Assembly (NCBI GenBank): GCA_027459785.1
Contig: DAIDGU010000073.1
Coordinates: 30,240 to 94,239 of the forward strand
DNA from: Ktedonobacteria bacterium
GTDB lineage: Bacteria; Chloroflexota; Ktedonobacteria; Ktedonobacterales; JACDGC01
DNA length: 64,000 nt
Reading direction: 5' to 3'
This document shows, one piece after another, positions 34,448-43,998 of this stretch. Both the position numbers and the translations under genes were made by a program. How positions within the stretch are numbered: the stretch's first letter is position 1; the number at the start of each line of letters is the position of its first letter. The notes beneath the pieces were generated by a model, which ran no database searches, had not been told where the DNA came from, and saw only the letters and a program-made list of their open reading frames with translations.

Positions 34448-35755
34448 CTAGACCGAGGCTGGCACAGTGCGCTCGCCGACGCCGACGGCCAGATAGCGCA
34501 GCCCCGCCGCCTCGATAGCGGCGCGCTTGACGGCGTTGCGGCCATCCAGCACGACGGGCGTGCCGGGCAGGTCTTGCCAGGCGAGGTCGCCGAAATCGGT
34601 GTGCCAGGCTTGCACCACCACCGCCGCCAGGGGCGGCAATGCGGCCAGATCCTGCGCTGGCTCCGCGCCGAAACGAGCGATCTCCTCGGCGGTGAAGAGG
34701 GGGTCATGCACCAGCACCGTCGCGCCGGCCTTTTGCAGCGCCTCGATCAGCAGGATCGCCGACGAGAAGGTCGCCTCTTTCACATTAGCGCGATACGCCA
34801 GGCCCAGCACCAGCACGTTCTTGCCATCCAGCGCGCCGATCTCGCGGCGCAGCAGGCGCGCGGCCACCGTCGCCATCTGGTCATTGATCTGCCGCGCCTT
34901 GCGTGCCAGGTCGTTCTGGCCGGGACGGTTGATCATGAAGTATGGATAGACGGGGATGCAGTGGCCGCCGACGCCCAGGCCGGGCTTGTGGATGTTCGAG
35001 AGCGGCTCGCTGTTGGCCGCCATGATCACCTCGTTGATATCTACGCCGGATGCCATTGCCGTCAATGCCATCTCGTTCGCCAGCGCGATATTCACGTCCC
35101 GGTAGACGCACTCGGCGATCTTGGCGAACTCCGCCGCTTCGCTGGTGCTGACGGCGATGACGTTCTCCGTCAGGCTCTCTTTATAGAACTTGACCGCCGC
35201 GTCGGTGCTGCGCTGGTTGACGCCACCGACCACCTTGGGGTATTCCAGCAGGTTCTTGATCACCTGATTCGACTGCACACGCTCCGGGCTGAAGACCAGC
35301 AAGAAGTCGTCGCCGGCGCGCAAGCCGGACTGATGCTCGATGATCGGCCCCAGGCGGTTGCGCGTGTCGCCGACGGGCAGTGTCGTTTCCAGAATCACCA
35401 GCGTGCCGGAGTGGATGCCCTGGCCGATACCCAGCATCGCGCTTTCCAGCGCGCTATACGTTGGCTCATAACCGTTCTTAGGATCGACCAGCAGCGGCAC
35501 GAGGACGATCACCACGTCTGACGCTTGCACGGCTTCCGCCGTGCTGGTGGTGGCGCGCAGATCACCCTTGGCGACGGCGGCGCTGATCATCTCCGGCAGG
35601 CTCGGCTCGTTGTCGATGGGACACTGGCCGGCGTTGACCGCATCCACTACCTTCTGGCTGATATCCGCGCCCACGACACGGTTGCCGCGTGAAGCGAACA
35701 GCGCCGCCACGGGTAGCCCCATCTTGCCGAGGCCGATGACACAGATATTCGTCAT
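34448..35755 (-). CDS. Nucleotide-sugar dehydrogenase (UDP-glucose/UDP-ManNAc type)
   Basis: A 435-residue NAD-dependent enzyme that oxidises a UDP-sugar to the uronic acid in two steps. Rossmann start ICVIGLGKMGLPVAALFA, catalytic Cys266 in GVGGHCIPVYP, and the third domain VLVLGLAYRANVKEATFSSA are all present. Sequence pattern is closest to the UDP-N-acetylmannosamine/UDP-glucose dehydrogenase group; I cannot separate these by eye. It supplies uronic acid donors for the polysaccharide locus. AAGGAG lies 11 bases before ATG 35755. Confidence 0.93.
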   Translation of the reverse strand: MTNICVIGLGKMGLPVAALFASRGNRVVGADISQKVVDAVNAGQCPIDNEPSLPEMISAAVAKGDLRATTSTAEAVQASDVVIVLVPLLVDPKNGYEPTYSALESAMLGIGQGIHSGTLVILETTLPVGDTRNRLGPIIEHQSGLRAGDDFLLVFSPERVQSNQVIKNLLEYPKVVGGVNQRSTDAAVKFYKESLTENVIAVSTSEAAEFAKIAECVYRDVNIALANEMALTAMASGVDINEVIMAANSEPLSNIHKPGLGVGGHCIPVYPYFMINRPGQNDLARKARQINDQMATVAARLLRREIGALDGKNVLVLGLAYRANVKEATFSSAILLIEALQKAGATVLVHDPLFTAEEIARFGAEPAQDLAALPPLAAVVVQAWHTDFGDLAWQDLPGTPVVLDGRNAVKRAAIEAAGLRYLAVGVGERTVPASV

Positions 35756-35770
35756 GAGAAAAAACGCTCC

Positions 35771-37081
35771 TTAATACGTGTTGGTCGTGGGGGTGGATTC
35801 GGTCGCCGCCAGCGATGTTTGCTGGCGGGCAGCAGGTTGGCGGCGGCACAGGCCGTCCACCAGATCATAGTACGCGCGCTTCATCGCCGGCCAGCCATAT
35901 CGGCCCGTGAAGCGCTGGTGCGCGACGCGCGCCATCAAGCGTCGCCGCGCCGGATCGCGCGCCAGAGCGGTGATCTGCCGCGCCAGTTCTTCGGCGTCGC
36001 CCGGCTCGAAGTACGCGACCATCTCGTCATCGAAATATTGGCTGACGACCAGCGTGCGCGCCATCACCGCCGGCACGTCAATCGCGGCGTATTCCATTAG
36101 TTTCGTCGGCAGCACGTAGTCCGTGAAGGGATTCTTGAGGTTCGGCACCACCGCCAGGTCTGCCTGCGTCAGCAGTTCCGGCAACTGCTCCGTCGGCACG
36201 TGTTTGCCGTGGAAATAGACGATGTCGTCCAGCCCCAGTTCCGAACTGATGGCGCGTAGCCGGGGCAGGTCGTCGCCCTTGCCATAGATCACCAGCCGCA
36301 CGGGGTCCACCAGCTTGCGGTCGCGCAGGATGGCGACGGCGCGCAGCATCACGTCCAGCCCATAGCGCGCGGCGATGGTGCCGTGATAGACCAGCACGAA
36401 AGGCGGCGTGGTGCCGGGAGCCAGCGTGGGCAGCTTGCCGGTGGGGCGCGTCTCCATCGAGAAAATGCGGTCGTCCGGCGCGTTCATCAGGACGCTGACC
36501 TTCTTGGGTTTGATGCCGCGCTCGATCAAGATCTGCCGGTACGGCTCATGCACCGTCAGCACATGGTTCGCCAGGCCCGCGCTCAGGCGCTCTTGCAGGC
36601 GCAAGCCACCGATCAGCGGCTTCATCCACTTCGAGCGGAACTTCACGCTATACAGGTCGGAGGTCAGGTCGTGCATATCCAGGATGACTTTGCAGCCGAA
36701 GATGCGCGGGATGATCGCCGCGAAGACCAGGAAGTCCGGCATGGTATGGACCTGGATCAACTGGTAGTGCTTGCGCAGCCACAGGCCGGTGATCCACCAG
36801 AAGCCCAGAAGGGTGAAGATGACATAGCTCAGCAGATAGGCGATCTGGTTCGTCCCCTGGTACTTCTTGAAGGGCAACTGACAGACGTTGACGCCATCCA
36901 CGGTGAACCAGCCCTTGGGGTAGGTCTGATCGTTGAGCGGTGGCTGGCGCAGGCAGAGAAAATCGACCTGATCGCCGCGCGCTGTCAGCGCCTGGGCCTC
37001 GCGCCGCACGCGCGGGTCGGTCATATATTCGGTATACGCGAACATGCAGACGCGCAGACCAGATGCGTTTCGCGTTTTCAC
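35771..37081 (-). CDS. GT4 family glycosyltransferase
   Basis: About 436 residues. GT-B fold with MFAYTEYMTDPRVRREAQAL at the front, a hydrophobic patch (LLSYVIFTLLGFWWITGLW) that may associate with the membrane, LDMHDLTSD, and the donor side GTIAARYGLDVMLRAV, VIYGKGDDLPRL, with VLPTKLMEYAAIDVPAVMA. It is probably a sugar transferase acting on a lipid-linked intermediate. The start codon is uncertain: GTG 37081 preceded by a distant GAAGGG, or ATG 37042 further in. Gap to the dehydrogenase is 15 bases, so they are cotranscribed. Confidence 0.88.
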   Translation of the reverse strand: MKTRNASGLRVCMFAYTEYMTDPRVRREAQALTARGDQVDFLCLRQPPLNDQTYPKGWFTVDGVNVCQLPFKKYQGTNQIAYLLSYVIFTLLGFWWITGLWLRKHYQLIQVHTMPDFLVFAAIIPRIFGCKVILDMHDLTSDLYSVKFRSKWMKPLIGGLRLQERLSAGLANHVLTVHEPYRQILIERGIKPKKVSVLMNAPDDRIFSMETRPTGKLPTLAPGTTPPFVLVYHGTIAARYGLDVMLRAVAILRDRKLVDPVRLVIYGKGDDLPRLRAISSELGLDDIVYFHGKHVPTEQLPELLTQADLAVVPNLKNPFTDYVLPTKLMEYAAIDVPAVMARTLVVSQYFDDEMVAYFEPGDAEELARQITALARDPARRRLMARVAHQRFTGRYGWPAMKRAYYDLVDGLCRRQPAARQQTSLAATESTPTTNTY

Positions 37082-37084
37082 CAA

Positions 37085-37382
37085 AAATGTCAGCCCTTCG
37101 TGAGATCAGGATGCGCGTGCGGGGGCAGCAACGTGCGTTGGCGGGCGCGGGCGGTTGAAACCGCGCCTAAGGGCTACGCCACGAAGTCCGCCGACGCGGA
37201 CTGGCGATCGACATCCCCGCCTATACGTCTGATCATACGCTTTGTGTGAACGGACGTAACGCGGCTGGCCCTTTCGGCATCATCCTCTATGCGCCCTAGA
37301 ATAGCACGTTCCATTCATTCTGTCGAGGGTGGGGCCAGGTAGTCCTACAGGAAAAAACGGGAAAAATTGCCGGCTTCCCCTA
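37085..37382. other. Intergenic region between two leftward genes
   Basis: About 300 bases. It contains the CGGTTGAAACCG-type repeat at 37148-37204 and no credible frame. The promoter of the glycosyltransferase gene must lie here. Confidence 0.5.
37148..37204 (+). repeat. CGGGCGGTTGAAACCG dispersed repeat, copy 1
   Basis: About 57 bases. The first part is the hairpin GCGGTT-GA-AACCGC and the second part is AGTCCGC...GCGGACT. Three other copies occur at 46681-46740, 52397-52455 and 53852-53908. All are intergenic and both stems keep pairing despite base changes. Confidence 0.75.
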
Positions 37383-38633
37383 TCAGCTTGTCACTGCCGA
37401 CCGGAGGCGGCGTACTGCCGGCGCGACCAGCAGCCAGAGTGGCGCGCAGAGCCCGCCCGCGACGCCGACGGCCAGCGCCAGGCGCGGCGCGGTGATGGAG
37501 TCCAGCCAGCCGGCGGCCAGCGCGCCGATGGGACCGCTGCCGCGCTCGATCAGGTGCAGGGTCGCTGTCGCGCGCCCCCGCAGAGCATCTGGGATGCTGG
37601 CCTGGCGGATGCTGGCCTGGGCGATGAAGTGCGTGGCGATGAAGGCGTCGCCCAGGATCTGCGGCGCGGCCATGCAAAGATAGGCCACCAGTGGCGGCCC
37701 ACCGGCCAGCGGGATCAGCGCGTTCAGCGCGCCATAGATCCAGAGCGTGATGATCAGGCTGCGGCCCAGGCCGTAGCGGCGCACCACCCGCTCCGCCACC
37801 AGCGATCCCACCAGCGCGCTCACACCGCCCAGGCCGACGAGCGTGCCGACAGCAGCAGCGGGCAAGTGCAGCGTGCGGATGGCGAATAGCACATACAACG
37901 TGCCGATGAAATAGCCGAAGAAGGTAAAGGTCGCCAGACTCGCGGCGAGGGGCCGCAGGATGACGTGGCGGCGAATGAAGCGCAGCCCATCGGCCATCTC
38001 GCGCAGCATGTGCCGGCGCTCATCCCAGGCTGGTGCGACGACAGACGGCGGAGGAACCCGTGCCAGGCACAGCGCGGAGATGACGAACGAGACCGCATCA
38101 CAACTGATGGCGAAGGGCGCGGAGATCGCTTGTACCAGCACGCCCGCGATGGATGGACCGCCGATCTCGGCGACGGCGGCGCTGGCGCTGAGCGCGCTAT
38201 TGCCAGCGACCAGCCGTTCCGGCGGGATGACCTGCGGCAGGAATGCCTGGCCAGCGATCTCGGCGACGACGGTGAGCAGGCCAGCGAGGAAGATGACCAG
38301 CGCGAGCTGGGCCAGGCTCAGCCGGTGCAGCGCAGCGGCCAGTGGCAGGCTCAGCAGCAGCACGGCCCGCAACAGATCCGCCGCGATGAGGAGCGGGCGG
38401 CGCGGCAGGCGATCCACCCACACGCCCGCCAGCGGCGCGACCAGCAGCACCGGAGCCGCGCCCAGCGCCGTCAGCACGCCCATCTGCGCCGGCGTCGCCC
38501 CCAGCACCAACAGTGCCGCCAGCGGGATCGCCGTGCTGGTGAGATACGAGCCGAAGGCCGAAACCGTCTGCCCCGTCCAAAGCGCCGCGAAGCCTGGCAC
38601 GCGCCACACGCGATCCGCCTGTAAAGATGTCAT
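37383..38633 (-). CDS. MFS transporter (EntS-type exporter)
   Basis: A 416-residue 12-helix major facilitator transporter of the enterobactin-exporter-like group. Motifs are FAALWTGQTVSAFGSYLT at the start, VDRLPRRPLLIAADLLRA (cytoplasmic loop A motif), and the second-half GPIGALAAGWLDSITAPRL. Likely exports a small organic compound; the substrate is unknown. It ends a run of leftward exporter genes. Confidence 0.9.
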   Translation of the reverse strand: MTSLQADRVWRVPGFAALWTGQTVSAFGSYLTSTAIPLAALLVLGATPAQMGVLTALGAAPVLLVAPLAGVWVDRLPRRPLLIAADLLRAVLLLSLPLAAALHRLSLAQLALVIFLAGLLTVVAEIAGQAFLPQVIPPERLVAGNSALSASAAVAEIGGPSIAGVLVQAISAPFAISCDAVSFVISALCLARVPPPSVVAPAWDERRHMLREMADGLRFIRRHVILRPLAASLATFTFFGYFIGTLYVLFAIRTLHLPAAAVGTLVGLGGVSALVGSLVAERVVRRYGLGRSLIITLWIYGALNALIPLAGGPPLVAYLCMAAPQILGDAFIATHFIAQASIRQASIPDALRGRATATLHLIERGSGPIGALAAGWLDSITAPRLALAVGVAGGLCAPLWLLVAPAVRRLRSAVTS

Positions 38634-38648
38634 GCCCCCATTATCGCA

Positions 38649-39929
38649 TCAGCGTGCGGGGGCAGGCACGATGCCCGATTGCGCGGCGATGTCGTTTTCC
38701 GGCGCGGGCGTATAGACCGGCGTCGCGGTGGGCGCGGGTGCCTTGGCCAGCGCGTATGTCACGCCGAGCGTCACCACGGCTATGCACGCCGCCATCAGCC
38801 AGGGCAGGTGGTGGACGCGCTGCGCATCGAAGACGCTGCCGCCCACGATCTGGCCCAGCCCGCCCAGGCCAATCGCCAGCGCCGAGAAGCCGTAGAACGC
38901 GCCAGCAGCGCGCGGCGGGGCCACCTGCGCCGTGATCGCACTCGTCAGCGGGCTGATCGCCAGGCTGCCGATGGTGGTGATGCTGATGCCGACCAATTGC
39001 CAGGCGAAGGTCGAGGCCAGGAAGATCAGCACCAAGCCCATGCCGCTCAGCAGCATGCTCAGCGCCAGCACGCGCATGCGCGCCATGTGGCGATCCAGCC
39101 AGCGTACCAGCGGATATTGCAGCGGAATCGCCAGGAAGGCGTTCAGGCCCAGGAGCATGGCAACGCCGTTCTTGCCACCCAATCGTTCGGCCACCAGCGG
39201 CACCGTCAGCGTGATCTGCCCGTTGAGCGCCCAGAAGCCGATCAGCAGCAAGATCAGCCGCACATATGCGGGGCGCACCCGGATCGCATGCATGACTTGG
39301 CCGAACGAGAGCGGGCGGGACTGCGCAGCCGCGTTGGCGCGCTCGATCCCCGCCGGCAACCACAGCACCGTTTCGGTGCCGATCCAGATGAAGATGGCGG
39401 CGGCGAGGAAGGTGACCGGTTGAAAGCCGTAAGATTTATAGATGGCGACACCAACAAGGGGACCGAGCGCGGCGGCGACATTGCCCAGTGTCGCTTGCAG
39501 CGAGAAGATGCGCGACCGTTGCTCCGGGGCGGTGCAGACGGCCAGCGCAGCGGAGCCGGTGGCGTCGAAGAACATGCCACCGAAGCCGGCGATGAAGGTG
39601 GCGCAGAATAGCTGCGGCGTCGTGCGGGCGAAGCCCATGCCCAGGAAGCCTACCACGCGCACCCAGCAGCCGAGTGCGATGGCAGTGCGATAGCCGAAGC
39701 GATCACCGAAAAAGCCGCCGAAGATGTCTAAACCCTGCTGGGCGAATTGGCGGATGGCGAGCGCCAGCCCCACCGCCGCGACGGTGAAGCGCAGATCGTT
39801 GGTGAAGTGGAGGGCGAAGACAGCGATGACGGTATACCAACCGAACACCATCAGGACGGAATTGGCGAGCAACACCCGTTGTCCTTGTGCCGCTTGCCGG
39901 GCAGGGCTGGTGCGTATGATAGCTTTCAT
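38649..39929 (-). CDS. MFS transporter (MdtH-like multidrug type)
   Basis: A 426-residue 12-helix transporter. The motif DRFGYRTAIALGCWVRVVGF is the conserved A loop, and the second half includes GLNAFLAIPLQYPLVRWLDRHM. The sequence is like MdtH/drug-resistance exporters. It lies 15 bases upstream of the other MFS gene, so both are probably cotranscribed. Start taken as ATG 39929 (MKAIIRTSP); the ribosome site is weak. A GTG/ATG upstream would read through a terminator hairpin. Confidence 0.85.
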   Translation of the reverse strand: MKAIIRTSPARQAAQGQRVLLANSVLMVFGWYTVIAVFALHFTNDLRFTVAAVGLALAIRQFAQQGLDIFGGFFGDRFGYRTAIALGCWVRVVGFLGMGFARTTPQLFCATFIAGFGGMFFDATGSAALAVCTAPEQRSRIFSLQATLGNVAAALGPLVGVAIYKSYGFQPVTFLAAAIFIWIGTETVLWLPAGIERANAAAQSRPLSFGQVMHAIRVRPAYVRLILLLIGFWALNGQITLTVPLVAERLGGKNGVAMLLGLNAFLAIPLQYPLVRWLDRHMARMRVLALSMLLSGMGLVLIFLASTFAWQLVGISITTIGSLAISPLTSAITAQVAPPRAAGAFYGFSALAIGLGGLGQIVGGSVFDAQRVHHLPWLMAACIAVVTLGVTYALAKAPAPTATPVYTPAPENDIAAQSGIVPAPAR

Positions 39930-39950
39930 CGTATGATACCCATCACACCA

Positions 39951-39983
39951 CGCGAATAACGAAAGGAGGGAGCGTGCTCCCTC
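39951..39983 (-). terminator. Terminator downstream of the receiver-like gene
   Basis: GGAGGGAGC-GT-GCTCCCTCC is a perfect palindrome. Read leftward it is followed by TTTCGTTATT, so it would end transcripts of the gene stopping at 40162. Confidence 0.6.
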
Positions 39984-40161
39984 CATTGGTGCGGCGCAGT
40001 GTCGTTGATATATGCTAGGACGCGCGACGGTTGGCTTCCGTCACGCCGTTTTCAGTCACTTTGCTGAGAAAATCGTCACACGTCCCGCTAGCCCATTCAG
40101 GCTTGCTCGGATGATACTCATCATCCTCTATTGCGATCAATCATGCGCGACGGTGACGGCA

Positions 40162-40674
40162 TTATGCCGTCAGCGCCAGGGCGGGGACGGGGCGGGCCAG
40201 CCGCGCCCGCGCGGCCTCGACGCGCTGGATCAGGCATACCGGCGTGGCGCTGGCCGGCACGAAGGCATGGACGCCGGCGCGCAGCACGTCTTCAATCTCG
40301 CTGGAGTCGCGCCGCGAGACGGCGGCGATGATCACGGGCCGGAGGCCGGCGGCGCGGTGCAGCAGTTCAACCACCCGCCGCGCCGATACGTTGACGGAGG
40401 AGACGCGCGCATCAAGCGCGTCGATGTCGAGCAGCACGCCATCCGGATCGCCCTGCTCCACCCATTCAATCGCCTGGTACCACAGGCGCACGGCGCGCAG
40501 GCTATAATTCGCGGCGCGGAAGACACGCGCGTTCTCGCGCGTCATAAAAACCGCCGGCTCGATGGTGAGCAACGAACGTAACTGGCGGCGCGCCGCATCA
40601 GCCGGCATTGCGGCGGGGGCGTCATTGGGCGAGACGCGATCGCGGATGGCAGGGGGCATAAGGATCGTAGCCAT
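40162..40674 (-). CDS. Receiver-like domain protein (degenerate response regulator)
   Basis: 170 residues. The C-terminal 120 residues have the layout of a CheY-like receiver: GVLLDIDALD at the Asp position, PVIIAAVSRRDSSEIEDVLRAGVHAFVPAS after it. The early acidic pair of true receivers is not evident, so phosphorylation is doubtful. The first 50 residues are disordered-looking (Pro/Ala rich). Start at ATG 40674, eight or nine bases after AAGGAG. Precedes the histidine kinase gene divergently, separated by 480 bases. Confidence 0.65.
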   Translation of the reverse strand: MATILMPPAIRDRVSPNDAPAAMPADAARRQLRSLLTIEPAVFMTRENARVFRAANYSLRAVRLWYQAIEWVEQGDPDGVLLDIDALDARVSSVNVSARRVVELLHRAAGLRPVIIAAVSRRDSSEIEDVLRAGVHAFVPASATPVCLIQRVEAARARLARPVPALALTA

Positions 40675-41158
40675 GCTGGTCTGCTCCTTACGGCATCGTA
40701 ATGAAAGCTGGGTTGGATATGGCTGGTACCAATGGGGGATGAGCACAATTACCGTGAGCCACCAGCGTATTCCGTGCCGACTTGTGACGTGCGCCCCCCA
40801 AATCTTGGCGGTGGTAGTACTATTAGTTTATATCGCGCACCCGGCACCTTCTCCTCAGCCCCGAAATCTAGCAGTATTTCAGGTGAGCGCGTTGTCCAAG
40901 AGGTGACTTCTGGCCCTGGCTCGCCGGCGTTTTGGTTGATGCAGCAGGGATGGCCTGTCGCGGTGAAACCATTCTGGTTTACCCCGCTGCTTTGATCATA
41001 CGGGTGCTATCCAAGAGGTGGATTGCTTCAACGGGCATAGGCCATCGATCGTGGCGCGGCAATCGTTGAGGTTGCAATCTTTGTCTGCGTGTCATACGTT
41101 GCAATAAACTGAGCGAGGGTGATAATTTCCCCGTGCTACCCCACACCATTGACCAAGG
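40675..41158. other. Divergent intergenic region upstream of the sensor kinase
   Basis: Nearly 480 bases with no credible open frame or ribosome site. It must hold promoters in both directions. I see GTAGTACTATTAG near 40817 and an AT-rich stretch, but no clear promoter hexamer pair, terminator or repeat. Confidence 0.5.
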
Positions 41159-43060
41159 ATGACCCCGATGGAGCCGATCGATGAGCGCCCTTCCTCCGTC
41201 AGCATCCCATCTGAGCAATTGCCCACGGCGCAGCCCGCTGATGAATCGGCTGAAGCGAGTGCGCGGCATCTGCAATGCGTAGACACGCTGACGCAAAGCA
41301 TCCTCCGCCATCCCAGCCTGGATGCCCTCCTGGGTGAATTGCTTGAACGGGTGCAAACGATCATGCACGTGGATAACGTGGCGATTTTGCGCCTGGATGA
41401 GCAGCGCCAGGAGTTGATCATGGATACGGTGCGCGGTCCCGAAGAGGCGGTGGCGGCGCGCGTGCATGTCCCCATCGGCCAGGGCGTGGCCGGGCGCATC
41501 TTCGCTGAGCGCCAACCATTGGTGATCGACGATCTCGCCCGCGTCGAGGTCGTCAATTCCTTCCTGCACGAACACCTTCATTCATTGCTGGGCGTGCCGT
41601 TGCTGGTGGAAGAGCGCGCGATTGGTGTCATCCATGTCAGCACGGTGCAGCCCCGCCAGTTCACCACAGTAGACGTGCAGGTGTTGCAGATCGTGGCCGA
41701 CCGCATCGCGCTGGCCATCGATCACGTGCAATTGCTGGCCGGCGAAAGGCGCGCCCGGCAGGAAACTGAACGCCTGACACAGCGATTGCACGCCCTAGAA
41801 GCTATCAATGATGTCGTCCTGCAACATTTGAATGTTGACGATCTTGTGCGCGAGATGCTGGCGCGGGTGAGCGTGGTGTTGGGTGTCGATAACGTCGCCA
41901 TCCTGCTGCCCATGCCTGACCAGCAAACCCTGATCCTCCATTCGGTCTTTGGCCCGGAGCAGGAAGTGGCGGCGCAAGTGCATGTCCCTATCGGCCAGGG
42001 TGTGGCCGGGCGCATCATGGCGACAGGCAAACCGTTGATCATCGACGACCTCGCCACCTCCGATGCGGCGAACCCCTTCTTGCGGCAGCGCCTCCACTCC
42101 TTGTTGGGCGTGCCGCTGCAAGTGGAAGATCGCGTTATCGGCGTCATCCATGTCAGTACGATCTATGCTCATCAGTTTACCGAAGACGACCTGGATCTGC
42201 TGCGCGTCGTGGCCGACCGCGTGGCGCTGGCCATCGATCACGCGCGTGCGTTTGCCGAGGCCCAGCAGGCGCGCCGGGAGGCGGAAGAGCGCGCCGGGCA
42301 ATTGGCCGAAGTGAACCAGCGCATGGATAGCTTTCTCAGCATCGCCAGCCATGAGATGCGTACACCCCTGACATCCGTTCTTGCCAACATCGACTTATTG
42401 CTGCGCCGCCTGGTGGGGCCGCGCGCGGATAGCACGCTGACCGCAGCGCAGGTCGCCAGTATGGTACCGTTCTTGCAGCGCGCCCAGCGCCAAGCCAACC
42501 GGCTCAACAGCTTGGTGAGCGATCTGCTGGATGTCGGGCGCATCCAGGCCGATCGCTTGGAGATTCACTTCACCCGCCAGGATCTGCGCGCCATCGCCAC
42601 CGCCTCGGTAGAGGAACAGCGCCAGCTAGCGCCGCAACGCACTATCGCCTTGCATCTGCCGGATACGCCGCTGTTCGCGGACTTGGATGCCGACCGCATC
42701 AGCCAGGTCATCACGAACTACCTCACGAATGCGCTGAAGTTCTCGCCGCCGGATCAGCCGATCACCGTCTTCGTGAAGCGCCAGGGAGGCGCGGTGTATC
42801 TCGGCGTCCGGGATGCCGGACCGGGCATTGCGCCTGCCGACCGCGAACGCATCTGGGATCGCTTCCATCGCATCGATACGATCCCACACCAAAGCGGCTC
42901 CTATGTTGGTCTGGGGCTGGGATTGTATATTTGCCACACCATCATCGCGCAGCATGGCGGCCAGGTGGGCGTGAAGGGCCGCACCGGGCGCGGATCGGAG
43001 TTTTGGTTTACGGTGCCTCTACAAACACCTGCTCCGGATTCACCCGCTGGCGTGGTATAA
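41159..43060 (+). CDS. Soluble sensor histidine kinase with two GAF domains
   Basis: A 633-residue kinase with no transmembrane segments. Two nearly identical GAF domains (about residues 35-185 and 215-365) each contain the HVPIGQGVAGRI and PLVIDDLA/PLIIDDLA stretches; their similarity implies internal duplication. A coiled-coil linker leads to the HisKA domain with phospho-acceptor His398 in ASHEMRTPL and a HATPase domain with NALKFSPP, DAGPGIAP and GLGLGLYIC. It probably senses a small molecule or redox signal in the cytoplasm. No cognate response regulator follows. The true start may be the second ATG at 41168. Confidence 0.92.
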   Translation: MTPMEPIDERPSSVSIPSEQLPTAQPADESAEASARHLQCVDTLTQSILRHPSLDALLGELLERVQTIMHVDNVAILRLDEQRQELIMDTVRGPEEAVAARVHVPIGQGVAGRIFAERQPLVIDDLARVEVVNSFLHEHLHSLLGVPLLVEERAIGVIHVSTVQPRQFTTVDVQVLQIVADRIALAIDHVQLLAGERRARQETERLTQRLHALEAINDVVLQHLNVDDLVREMLARVSVVLGVDNVAILLPMPDQQTLILHSVFGPEQEVAAQVHVPIGQGVAGRIMATGKPLIIDDLATSDAANPFLRQRLHSLLGVPLQVEDRVIGVIHVSTIYAHQFTEDDLDLLRVVADRVALAIDHARAFAEAQQARREAEERAGQLAEVNQRMDSFLSIASHEMRTPLTSVLANIDLLLRRLVGPRADSTLTAAQVASMVPFLQRAQRQANRLNSLVSDLLDVGRIQADRLEIHFTRQDLRAIATASVEEQRQLAPQRTIALHLPDTPLFADLDADRISQVITNYLTNALKFSPPDQPITVFVKRQGGAVYLGVRDAGPGIAPADRERIWDRFHRIDTIPHQSGSYVGLGLGLYICHTIIAQHGGQVGVKGRTGRGSEFWFTVPLQTPAPDSPAGVV

Positions 43061-43146
43061 GGCAGCGCAGGTGATGGCAAAGATGTGCTACAATTTCAGG
43101 CGGCATATACATACTTTAAAGCAGGAAAATCGATGGGGAGCCGTTG

Positions 43147-43923
43147 ATGCGGACTTTTCAGATACGTTCGCGCGGGCAACTCGCTATTTTCGCGGGTGCC
43201 TGGTTGTTAGCCTTCGTGCCGTTCTTTCAGGTGGGCGCGCTGTTGCCGCAGGGCTATGCCACCGCGATCCAGCAAGCGGCACATGCCAATAATTACGCAC
43301 CGCTGGTGGCCTGGGCGGCACAGCACCTGGGCCTGGCCATCGCGTTTCCCATCATCGAGATCGTGCCGCTGGTCCTGGTGGTGCGGCTGCCGGAATTGCT
43401 GCGCAACGTCGTTTATGGCGCGGAGCGCGGGCGCGTGGGGCAGTGGTGCGGCATGGCCGGCCTGGGCCTGATCGCCGCCGTCACTATCGTCAACATGCTG
43501 CAACTGATCGGCGCGGCGCATCAATTCGCCCACGGTGATCAAAGCGCCATCGGCGCGAACTTCCGGTACTTTGCCATCCTTGAAAGCCTCGTCGCGGACA
43601 TTTTGGGGAGCATTTTGTTGGTGATCTGGCTGGTCTCCATCAATGTGCCGTTGGTGCGCATCGGGGGCTTCGAGCGTGTGGTCGGCATCGCCGGCGTGCT
43701 GAACGCGGCCCTTTTCGCCGCGACGGCGGGGCTGCTCGCCTTCAATCCACAGCAGCCACCGGGCGCGATCGCTGGCTCCGCGCTGGCGTTCCTCGGCCTG
43801 TGGCTCATCCTCACCGGCGTCCTGCTCACGCGCCGCGCGACCGCGCTGGGCGAGGAGTTGCCTGACGCGACCACCCCGCTCACCATCAAAGATAGCGAAG
43901 GGGAGATCGCGGGCAAAGCGTGA
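43147..43923 (+). CDS. Polytopic membrane protein (DUF4386-like)
   Basis: 258 residues with six to seven hydrophobic segments (LAIFAGAWLLAFVPFFQVGALL, LAIAFPIIEIVPLVLVV, GLGLIAAVTIVNMLQLI, LGSILLVIWLVSINV, IAGVLNAALFAATAGLLAF, LAFLGLWLILTGVLL) and a charged C-terminal tail. The layout resembles DUF4386 proteins. No catalytic motif. GGGGAG lies six bases before ATG 43147. It follows the kinase gene by about 85 bases. Confidence 0.65.
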   Translation: MRTFQIRSRGQLAIFAGAWLLAFVPFFQVGALLPQGYATAIQQAAHANNYAPLVAWAAQHLGLAIAFPIIEIVPLVLVVRLPELLRNVVYGAERGRVGQWCGMAGLGLIAAVTIVNMLQLIGAAHQFAHGDQSAIGANFRYFAILESLVADILGSILLVIWLVSINVPLVRIGGFERVVGIAGVLNAALFAATAGLLAFNPQQPPGAIAGSALAFLGLWLILTGVLLTRRATALGEELPDATTPLTIKDSEGEIAGKA

Positions 43924-43998
43924 ACACAATCGTCAACATTTTCGGCAGATCGCGCTTATGAAACCGGGCGGCAACGTGCAGAAAGGGCTGGGGTGCTG